Below the pieces are notes generated by a model, which was given only the letters and a program-made list of their open reading frames with translations, did no database searches and was not told the DNA's origin. Shown here one piece after another: positions 27,701-39,700 of a stretch of DNA of 64,000 nt; within the stretch, counting starts at the first letter, position 1; every line of letters begins with the position of its first letter. The stretch is from the NCBI GenBank assembly GCA_035222895.1, contig JAVYIG010000709.1, positions 409,795 to 473,794 on the forward strand, given 5' to 3'. Both the position numbers and the translations under genes were made by a program. This stretch comes from Strongylocentrotus droebachiensis (taxonomy: Eukaryota > Echinodermata > Echinoidea > Camarodonta > Strongylocentrotidae).

Positions 27701-30700
27701 TGTGATTAAGTTATGATAAAACATCGATAGTTCTCGGTTTCGTTCTTTCTGGGACGCACTGTATATGCACATGTACATATACCGTAATTAACGGTGTATA
27801 AACCGCACCTTTTTGCCGCCGAAAAAAATTCAAAGTCGGGGGTGCCGTTTATACACGGTACACCAAAAAACAAAAAACAATTTTTTTTTTCTTTTTTTTT
27901 TCTTCAAAGTTTTGATTTATTCCCCTCCACCTGGCGCTATGCCTGGCAATGTCTCCCAGCTCGGTAATCGGTGTGTTGACTCACCACTCGGAAACTAGAA
28001 CAACAATCAAATTTGTCTGTCATCTTGGTTTGAAAGTAATCTTTCTGATAGATCTCAATATGTAGTTTATAATAATAATTAATAATTCCTCCAATTTTTC
28101 TTCTATTACATGGTGTACCACAAGGTTCCATCCTAGGTCCCCTACTGTTTTTTAATTTATATTACCGGTAATGATTTTACACAAACAAACAAAAAAAAAT
28201 CGGCAAAAATTATTATTATTATTATTATTATTATTTTTTTTTTTTAAAGGGCGAAAAAGAGGGGTGCGGTTAATACACGAGGGCGGTTTATACAACGTTA
28301 ATTACGGTATGCATGTATGTATGTCAGCCTGTCTTCTTGGCAGAGTGTAATTTTCCCTGTTATTGAACAAACTGCTATACTGAGTCTAGATAAGATAGAC
28401 TAAACCTACTTTCCAATTTCATTCTCTCTACATTGTACACTTCTTTTGTTGAAAGTAGGGATTAGTCTACTTATTCCAGACCCATTGAAACTCAGTTCGC
28501 TTGTGGCAAAGAAAACACAGTAAACCAGAACTATATAAATGATATTCTTAGTCTCATTGAACTATCACTTTTCAGTTGTGTATTATGGACCAGATTATAT
28601 GTGCAGGGCTCTGATCAAGGGCACAAAAGTGTTACATATGAGGTGAATTTTAAAAGTCAATTATAGACTGTGGCAACATTATTTTTGTAATCTGCAAACA
28701 TTATGCAACACATAGCTAAAAAATCAGACCTTAACAAATTGCCGTTAAGCGGCAATCAGTAGCCAAATATCACATCATCAAAAATGTTACGTACATAACT
28801 CGGTGTCCACTTCATGCTGATATTTCTCTTATAATTTTAATTTTTCTCAACAAAGTACATGAGATGTTAAAACATACCCTAAACAAAACTTAAAACCATT
28901 GCCATATCAACTTTTTTCAATTTAGTTATTAGAATTTGGCCAAAACAAATATGGACACCGAGTTATGTACAGTACATCTTATTCTCTAGATGCTTTCTCT
29001 TTGCCTTATTGTCAGATATGGTTTTGCATTAGTCTAATATCGACTTCAATTGAAGGAATGATGTGTTTCCTGAATGAAACATAATTTGCAATGTGTAAAT
29101 GGTTTGTAAACTACTATTTCAGGACTGAAATGTAAGATTTCTGTACTTAATCGTACATAACTGTGGACACCAAAAGTAAGTAGTTTTACATTCAAATTAT
29201 AACTTCTTGTTCCTTAAATTCAATAAATGTTTGTTTAAATGAAAATGCAGAAGGGTGCAATTCATGCTGACAGAAATAAATTGATTCATTTATGATAATT
29301 TATTTCAAATTGTGATTGGCAGTAACGTACATAACTCGGTGTCTTTTCATAACGGTGTCTTAGTTATGTACATGACATGAAAAAGCTCAAACTGCAATAT
29401 TTTGTAATATTCTTCTCACCAAATCAGACGTGTGTATGTCTTATACATTGTTTACTACCTACCATAACAAATAACTAAATATAGGGGGTCTTATTGAAGA
29501 AAAAAAAAATGGTGTACGTACATAACTCGTCACGTACATAACTCGGTGTCCATTCATTGTTGATTAAATCACACATTCAAGTTAAAATGGGGAATCCAAT
29601 GTTATCAGTGCTCTTCATTCACCTATATACACCATTGCATTATCATTTTGAAAGAATACAATAAGTTTTTGTATAGATTCTGTTGCATGATATGTTCATA
29701 ACTGCAGGACACCAAACATTTTCCATTTTCAGAAATCTGAATATTTTTAAAACCATGACCCATAATGAAATGATCTGATTAGAAATCAAAGATAAAGTGA
29801 AACTAAACATTATAACATTGCAAGCTTGTAAATAAATCAATTATTTATACACCATTCTTCAGTTAGTAAGATTTGAAATTTGCAGGACACCACAGTTATG
29901 AACATATCACAAAAATTGTATCACGTGTAAATGGAATAAGAAAGTAAAATAATAGGAATTAACTCAACAGAAATGTTAATTATTACATAGATTTAACATC
30001 AAGATTTAAAAAAATCACAAGTTTTGCATCCCATTAGTAAAAATATGGTATCCAATTAGTGCATGTTTTGAATGTAACGTTAAAAGTGCTGAAAATAGGC
30101 CTTTTTTCATCATAAAATTGCTCTAAAATCTTTAATTTGAACTCAATGAAGCTGAAAACTTGTTTGGAGCTTCCCCCAATGGTACTTTTTAATATAAAAA
30201 TGCTAATTTGTGTCTGGGTCTCATGGTTTTGGATAATTGAACAATTTCCCAATGTTCAATCTACATTTTTGTAAGTGTACCCTTGATCTGAGCCATGCAC
30301 ATATACATCTGTACATTTTTTGTTTTATTTAGTCCGTCATATACAAAGTCTCGGTTTATAGGAACAGAGATGCATGAGAGGAAAAAATGTTACCCTTTGT
30401 ATGTCACATGGTCCCAAAGATTAATGAATTCACCAAGTCCCTATTTTAGTCATTAAGTCCTTGGTTACACTTTTATGTTTGTAGCTGTTCCTTTCATATA
30501 GTTGAACACTGTCATCATTGCATGCGTTGTCACTCGTATATTGTTTGTTTATTAGTAATAGTTATTTGCCAAATTAGCACATGTGGTACTTTGTAACTCT
30601 TGCACAAACATATGTAAATTCATACATATTGAGAATATATGGATGGTTTTCTTTCAGCAGAAAGTTGCCACTGGTTAGTGGTTATAAATTGCCCCTTTGA

Positions 30701-33700
30701 TATCTTTTTTGTTTACAGAAATATGATGCGTTTTGAATGCTGAAAATCATCAACTGTCTGAAACCTTTTATACCATGTTATTTGGTATTCTAAATAATGA
30801 TTTTTTTTTCTTCATGTATTTTTTCCCCATCCCCTACATTTGTCAATTTTATTATGTTATGTCTTTTTTTCCCTTTTGCTTGCAAGTATATACCTCTGTA
30901 TGATTCTATATGTATGTATGTTGTTGTTTTTTGTTAAAGTTGTATAGAGAATATACATTATTTATTTTAGTCTTCTCAATTTGTGAAAAGATTGTATGGG
31001 TAAAATGTTCACCTTTCTCTTGATTAGTAGTCTCATGTTTATCAAATGTTTGAATCAAATGCATGAATATTGATCAGCCAATGAAACAGCTATACAATAA
31101 CTATAATTACATGCTAGTTGAGTCATAATTCTTGTATGTTCCTCCTTAATTATCCTGATTTGTAATGTGCAATTAGAAGCTTGATACCTTTTTGTAAAAA
31201 ACAAATATGCATTTAAAACAAAGAGAATTAAAAATAAAATATATGTTTTTGGATACATTCACATACATTGTATCTTATCCATCATTTATTTATTTAGCAT
31301 TGATTATCAAGTATTTTTTACCTTTTAATTTTCTCACCAATAATATCCTGATGCTTCTGTATATCTGCACTGATAATTAAGCACCTTTCCCTTCACATTA
31401 ATTGCATGTGTGTCAACTTCAAATGACTTATTGCATATCCTAACAGGATCTAATTCTCCACAAAACATTTCTACACTACATTATTTAGTTATTTCTGCTA
31501 TAATCTATTCATGAATGTCAATATAATGGAGGAATCATTAAAAAGTACAGCTTTTTTAATTTGGTTATTTTTTAAATCAGAGAACTCAATATTGCTGTAT
31601 TGTCCGTACAATAATGACTTAGTTTATCAAATACTCATCATTACATCAAATCCATTTTTTAACACATGTACTTAACATTATCCATTGCTTCATTCATTCA
31701 TTCATTCATTCTTTCTTTCAATCAACCAACCATTCACGAAAAAAAACTTTCCTACTCCCAATTGCATTCTTAAAGGCTTGCCTGGAATTTCTTCATAAAA
31801 TCCTTCAATTAAGTTGATAAACAAAGATGAATTTTGTATAATTTTTCCAGATCAAATCCTGTATATTATGAAGATCAGTCGAATCAAGCGTGAGTAGGCA
31901 TTTATTTATAAATTGTTTGAATCGTTGATAATTTGATAACATGTTCCATCTCTTCTCATTTTATGTACCTTTTCATTCATAATGTGTGGAACCAAAATCC
32001 TATTCACCTTTAACCTTGACTAACATAATGTCTTTGAAATTGCGTTTAACACAAGCTTTCTTTTGTTTGTTTTATACTGAGATATATAATATTCTATAAT
32101 ATTTAAGACCTATTCTCATTTCATCATTCAATTGATCATTCCTATTGTAAAATTAGATTCATTGGTTAATATATCAATTATTTCAAGGTAACAAAACTCG
32201 GGCAACTAACATTTAGCAATAACAACTTGTGATATGCTGGGTTAAAATCATAGTGTCAAGTGCGCACAATTTTCATTCCACAAGAATATTTCTTGAAAGT
32301 GGAAATCATTGTAGAATCATAATTTCATCAAAATACCTCATTTGGGTTCCCACAATCTGAATAACAAGTAAAATTGTAGTTCTTGTTCCGTATATCCGAC
32401 TCTTATTGAACTTAAAGAATAATAAAGTAATTAACAGAACTATTAGGTTAGACACATCTGTTTATATAGGGGCATAAACTATTTGTAAAATAAAGTAGGG
32501 GTTTCATTGCGCTATTTCTATTCTATTAAATAAATGGTTTCAATTCATTTGATTATTATGAGAGCAGCAAGGAAAACAATATTTTCCCTTTTAATTGATA
32601 GCTTCAAAATCTTTAAAAACTGTTTTAAACTTTATTTATTGTGAAACAAAAGTGAGAAACCTGAAGGAGGACGTTTCAAAAAGCTAAAGAATTCCAAAGG
32701 TTCCAAAAGTTCAAAGAAAAGGTTTGTCAATTGAAATTCAAGAAACCCCAAGAAATCCCAAATAGCATATAGTAATTCAGAAGAGTGGTAAAGGTTTAGT
32801 ATTCTTTAGTATATTTTGCTTGACCCAATGCTTACCCATCAGAAAATATAAATGAAAGTTTTTAAAAAAAAATTAAAAAAAATCAAGAAATCTCAAATTG
32901 CATTTGGTAATTCAGAAGAGTGGTAAAGGTTTAGTATTCTTTAGAATTCTTTGTTACTTGACCCAAAGCTCACCCCTGAGAAACTATAAATGAAAGTTAA
33001 AAAATGTTAAAAAATGGCAGTTCTGTTGAGCGGAAAAGTAGTCTAGGTAATCCTTATATTTGATTGACCCAATGCATGTTGTGTTTTTTTAATTAAAAAA
33101 AAAAAAATAGGAAACAAAAATAGGGAAAAAAAGAAACTCCACAGAAAAAAAAATGCATGGTTGAATGAGTTAGTAGCTGTAAGGGGCAGTGTTTTTTTTA
33201 AGTTCATTTTCTGATTATATTGCATGTTCATTTCTGCCTCTATAGCTAGATTTTCCAACTAAAATCCTCTTCTGCTTTTGGCATGAATGTTGTTGTTTAT
33301 ATTGGATTATACATTAACATGTACCTTTTTGTTGTAATATTATATCTTTTTGCATCTCTACAAGTGTATCCTCCTTTGTTATTAATCTGTAAAGTGTAAT
33401 TTCTTTCAGTAATCCCTCAAAAGTTTGATAATTGTTTCCAATCATGCATTCTTTTTCCATTCTCTTTTTTGTTTGTTTCTATTTCCCCAATTATGCGCTC
33501 CAATGGATCATTGCAAATGAATTAAAATTTTCAAGAAAACATGATAAAAGAATTGATTTAAGGCAGCAGCAGCAGTCTGTCTTGAATCAATTTTTTGTTA
33601 TAACATGTTATTACTTTACTTCTAAAATGTTATGCAAATAAAGTTATGTCCTTGCTAATTAAACAAGATATTTGCTTTTCTTTGGTCCTTCCTGGTTGCA

Positions 33701-36700
33701 GGGGCGATGATATGTTTCCAAAGTAAGTGCCATATTTTACAAATTATGCAAGACAGAATATTCTGCATCTAGAAAACACTGCTTGCAAAATTCACTAGCT
33801 GTGATAGAATATACATCATGCACATATTTGTACTAATCTTATATCAACATAACTATATTTATATTGAAAAGTAATGGTGCAATTAGAAGTGAAAACACTG
33901 CTTGCAAAATTTCCTAGCTGTGATAAATTATACATCATGCACACATGTGATTACTTTGATATCAACATAACTATATTTATATTGAAAAGTAATGTTGCAA
34001 TTAGAAGTGGAAAATGCCGATGCAAGAAAAAGTATAGGAGGATAAGAAAATATATGAAAAGTTTGGAAATGAATTGAGTGTCACCTACAAAAAGAGAAAA
34101 AAGCTATATTATACAAATCAGCTATGTACTATAATTGTGAATTTGTATCATGTTGATGCATTGCTAATACATTCCATGCCCTCCTGTTTTCCCATGTTGT
34201 CCCTTTTTCCTACTAATCGTTTAATAGCTGTTCTTGTTTTAACATTATGTATGAAGAGAGTAGAAAGATATATAACTTCAAGTACAAGGATTTATTTCTA
34301 ATCTGATATGATTTTCTACACTCAAGACAGATATATAAAAATAACATTTTGGTAGATTTGTAGACAAGCAAATAACATGCAATCATTTAAATTTGACTTA
34401 ATATATATATTAGTATACAGTTATTGAAATATTTTATACTGATTCAGCCATTAGAGAGGGGGGTCTCACTTGGAAATATTTGGTGTTATATTTTACGTTT
34501 CAAAGTGATATTTGACCGTCATTGAGAATTTAAGAAATGTATTGGAACTATTTTACAAGCAATTTATACATATCAATATTTCTATCATATCAATCAGGCT
34601 TAATTGTTGGGCTAATTGATGAAAAAAGATTTGATACATGAAATTAAGAAAGACCATCCCTAAATTGCCTTCATTTGATTTCTTTGTTTTTAGTGGTACA
34701 CCTAGCTTTCTGGCGAGCGACCAGCTTGATGGACAGTTTGATGGTGAAACACAGGTAAAAATCAACTTGGAAAATACTAAACATTCTACCACAGAGTGAT
34801 CCCTGTCTTTTTATTCTTGCTTCTTCTTTTCTCTCCCGTTAATTCTTTTACGCCTTATTCGTAATTGTCTTTTTCTTAGAGGGTATGAATGAGAAAATAA
34901 CTGAATGGATGAATGATAGATTAATTGAATGCTTTATTGATTGATTGGTTGATCATTGATTGGTTGATTAACTGATTGACTTATTGACTAGTTGGTTGAA
35001 TAATAATGAATTGATTGATTGCTGTAATATTATTTGGATTACTGAGTAATTGATCAAAAGATGGAAATCGATAAGTGATTTTAATGTATCAATAATTGAC
35101 TTATTGAATGATTGATTTTGTAAATGAATGCATTGAAGAACAAAAAGGAATTATTTCATTCATTTAGTCATTCATTGGTTCCTTGATTGATTAATCAATA
35201 TATGTATAGAATTGATTGATATGACAAAAATGTTGATGTACATTCTCCCATTTTGTTTTCAACTATAACCAATCAATCTCATTTTTTATTCTGGGTAAAT
35301 CTATAAATTTACATCCATGTCTCTAGTCACAGGTTATTTCATATAATGTCAGATTATTTAATATCCCTGTAATATACTTTGTTTTGCTTATTTCATTGTT
35401 ATCTTGTATGTTAACATGTATATACAGGACCAATGTGAAAAACAGCTTTGGCTCCTATTATCATCCTGTATAAATATTTTAAATAAATAAATAAATAAAT
35501 TGGTCTATTTCCCTTCTAGGAACGTACTCTTGAGTTTGGGCCTGAGGATGAGGAAGCTATGGCTGTTGCTAACAGCATCCTAGCTGGGACCAGTACCTTG
35601 CCAGAGGATAATCTCATGAGGTAGCTAGACTCAATCTCATCTAGTTTTAGTTGCATGAACCCTTTTGCTGTTTGTCAGTATGATGACAAACATTAACATG
35701 TACAGTCAAACCTGCTTTAGTGACCACCTGTCTACAAAGACCACAATTTTTTTGTTTTCCATGAATATGGTTTCTCATTGAAACATGTACTAAAGGAACC
35801 TGTCTACAAAGACCACTTTTTGTGTTTCCCTTGGGCGGTCGAAATAGACAGGATTACCGTACCATGAATTGACTTAATTCCACAACTCATGCTTTCAATT
35901 TTCTTTCGTTAAATTGAACAGAGAATACATTTGTGTATTCTATAGGAACAAGCAATTTATCTATCCTATTTCTGTTTATTAAAGAAAATGTGACTGTGTA
36001 GTCCCAAGCATAAATGTACATGTCGACACCAAACTTTCCTGTATCATCACCCAGTGCCATATGTAGTTTGTTGCCAGAAAATTTCATTGTTTTTATGGGT
36101 TTGAGATCTTTTCAGGGATTTATTATGCAACAGAAACCTTAATGTTCTTTACATTTTATACTTAAAAGTGTCTTTACCCTCAATTTTTTTTTTATTCCTG
36201 ACTAATAGAGGTATGACAGCCACCTTACCGGGCAGTGCGGACCTGGACTCACCCTCATACAGCAATCAAGGAACCCTTCCCGCCTACTCCAGGTCCGATG
36301 AGATCCCCTCGACCTTCTTCAGCCCGGGGACAGGGGGGTACACAAACCACGCCCTCTCAGTGGATGACGACCCGGACCTCAAGAGGGAGCTCTCATCGTC
36401 ACCGTACCAGACCAAGACCAACCCTCTCATGGGGAGGGATGAGGTAGGACCAGGTTCTCGTCTAGCCTAACCTAGCTAGCCTAATCCAGTCCAGTCCAGC
36501 CTAGTCCAGTCTAGTCTAGTTTAAGCTAGTCTAATCTAGTTTAATCTAGTACATTTATATTATGTCTCCTCTTTCCACAGCTCCTAGTACAAATGTAGCA
36601 AGGGTGCCTTTTTTGTAAATATTTTACAAAAAAGGGTGATATGACGTTGGCTTGGGAACCTATAGTCCTACCCAAAACAAGATCTCACCCTAAAAGTCCA

Positions 36701-39700
36701 TCTTGGCTTTCAATCTTCTTATTTTCCCTCTCTTTCCTTCTGGTTTCCTTCTGGGTGTTTTGAGTACAATTGATGAAAGTGAAGAAAATGACTTGTTGTA
36801 AATTGATTCTGTACTCTGAGCATTAGTAGAAAGAGTTCTTATGTAATCAAGCAAATTAATGTGTTCAATGTTTACTGAATTTGCTGGGATTTTTTTTAAA
36901 ACTTTGATGTGCTTAAAATTGTTGTTGAGATTTCTGGTACTTAAATGTTCTTGCTTAATACTTTAATGGCAGGAATTTTTCAATGAAGATGAATTTATAA
37001 ATCAAATATTTATGAATTAAAATATCTAACTAAAGATTAATTAATCAAATTTAAAAAAAGTCAAAAACAGTTTGAGTCAACTTGAAATTTTGGATATATT
37101 GATATTTTTTTCTTTAAATTTTCTTTACTTTACGAATATTAATATAATCAATTTATTGATTCTCAAGTTTTACAGTTCCATCGTTAATTTTATGTAGCAC
37201 TGTTAGCACATGTCTATGTTTGCGACTGATAAATATATTCATGTTGTAATTTTGTCATTGGCCTGTACAGAGCTGTTATATAATTATCCATATTTTCTCT
37301 GGTTCTTTGGGCATATGCCTTATTTCTTTGAGATGGGGAAATTATGCTAATCTTTTATCTTTTGTTTCTCTCTTTCCCATCCTTCCTAAATACCACCTTG
37401 CAATTCACATTTCACTCACATACATATATTATTCTGATTTACTCTCTCTCTCTCATATATTATTCTGATCAAAATATTTCCTTGATTCTAATTTTAATAA
37501 TGCAACTTTTGTATTGATGGTATTCATGCTATTTTGAAACAATGTCTATATCCAACTATATAAAATGATACACAAACTATTCTATTTTACTCTTTCTTTC
37601 ATGTTGTTTTGAATAACATTGATTTTAACTTTACATCATGCAACTTTTGTATTCATTCTAATCTAAAATAATGTCAAAATCCAAACAATACAATTTGCTG
37701 CTTGGAAAATGGATTGAGACCCCTTTCTTTTCCTTCCATCTTATTATCTATTTGACATACATCTCTGATCATCTCTTACAAATTCTAATCACTTTTTCAT
37801 CTCATCTTCATCACTAAAAATGAAAATATACCAAACTCCAACCTTTTACACATACCCACCCTGTGACCTTTGACCTTTGACCTTCCACCATCATGCTCTG
37901 GGGGTCATTCACGTGTCAGCTGATCTAGGTCATCTGCCTCCCATCATCTTGATCTTTTAGCTTCAACTTTCTGTTTTTGTAAGTTCTCTGCACTTTCATG
38001 TATTCCACATGGTGTCTCAATAAAATAGGCCAACCAAGTTACACGTACACTGTACATGTATGTCACATCCAGTTGTAAAGGTTTTGTAAAACCATGCAGT
38101 GTTGATATGTTTGATTTATAACTAAACAAAATTGGTCTCTGTCTTATTCAAGAAGTCATGTACCTTTTCAGGAAATTAGGTTCTTGATTTTGAAAATACA
38201 TTTTGTCAAAGAAAAAAAATCAGAATATAAGTTATTGCTAAAACATGATCTATAATTTGGATGTAATCTTGTAATTTTGACAAATTGTAGTAAAGTATCA
38301 TACACCCTATAATTGTAGGCAATACAATTGACTTTTTCTTGATTAGTAGATTGGTTTAATCAAACATTTTGTAAAGCCAACACAATTTTTTAAAGATTGC
38401 GATCTGCATGTGACGCCTGATATTTATCGATAACATCCTTGTATAAAACCATTGCCCAAAATGCCTATAGAAGAACGGTTAAGTGACTAAATGGGAGAAG
38501 TACACCACATATCAGCGTAATACATTGAGGCACAGTTTATCTTTTGTTCTTTTTCAAGCAATACATTATTTTTCCTAATTCAATTTCATTACTAATATTC
38601 TGCATTCTAGAGCCACACCTTTTTACTCTGAACCTAACAGCTGTGAATTTACTCATTTCAAGATTTCTTTAATTGAACTATTTCTAATTCATTGTTTCTC
38701 CAAATTTCACCACTTTCTAACATTTCTTTTGAAAAATTGCTGTCCAATGTATCAATCAAATAATTGTTTGAGAAAAAGAAGATCTAAAGTATTTATGGTA
38801 ACTATTATCATCAATTCTATAAGTATGTTTGTACCAACTGTCTTGTCTCACATACGCAAGCTAACTTTTGTGAAACAATTGTTTTGATTATACTCAAATT
38901 ATGCCACTTCCTTTTTTTCTCTTTCAATTTGTAATTCATTTTGTATATGAAGCAACTTGTATACCCTTTTCTTAGTAAACAAAAATATTTTAAAATGATG
39001 TAGAAAAAATAATGTATTATGCCCTTTTTTCAAGATAATGTTATTAACATTTATCATATTTTGCTATACACTATACTATCTATTTTCTGAATTTTGCTTT
39101 CTGATTTAATTTGTTATATTAGGATCGCTCATATACCAACTCTGAGGCTTCAACCCCATCCATCCCATCTAAATCAACCTCCCCATCAGGGACCTTTGAC
39201 CCTCGTAAGCCCTACCCTGGCAGTCTAGCTGACTCTCAGACCCACAATGACATCCATCTGCTCCGGATGGGGCGAGCGGATTCCCGACCGAGCTCTATCG
39301 ACAGCGGGCACCAGTCCTTGGATCGAGGGGCCAAGAAGGGCAGCGCCACTAGCACCCCCATCAAGGTGCCCCCTCCGGTCGCCCCAAAGACGATACGCCC
39401 CGGTGCCTTTGGGAACATCCCGCCCAACAGCGATGAAGAGAACAGCAGCGATAAGATCCTCAACGAGTTCCTGGACGACCAGTTCACCCCGCCCGTCCCA
39501 GCATCAGAGATTTCTTCCTACACGTACACCGTCTCTCCCTCCAGTACTCCCCCGAACCCAAGGCGGGCTGCACCCATACTGAACTCCTATGACGTGACCC
39601 CGCGGGATATCGATGTCTCAGGGATGTCTGGGACCAGCGGATCACTACAAGAGAATGATCTATCATCTGAACAGTGGGAAGCCAGTGATGTCATGACAAC

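Noticed and set aside
28789-29907. CRISPR-like array
   Set aside because: The repeats occur in both orientations with irregular spacing, in an animal intron; they lie within a TIR element.
37864-37884. Nuclear-receptor DR1 element (three TGACCTT units)
   Set aside because: A short intronic match of a motif that is common by chance and in repeats (a similar run occurs at 55086); nothing else supports regulation.
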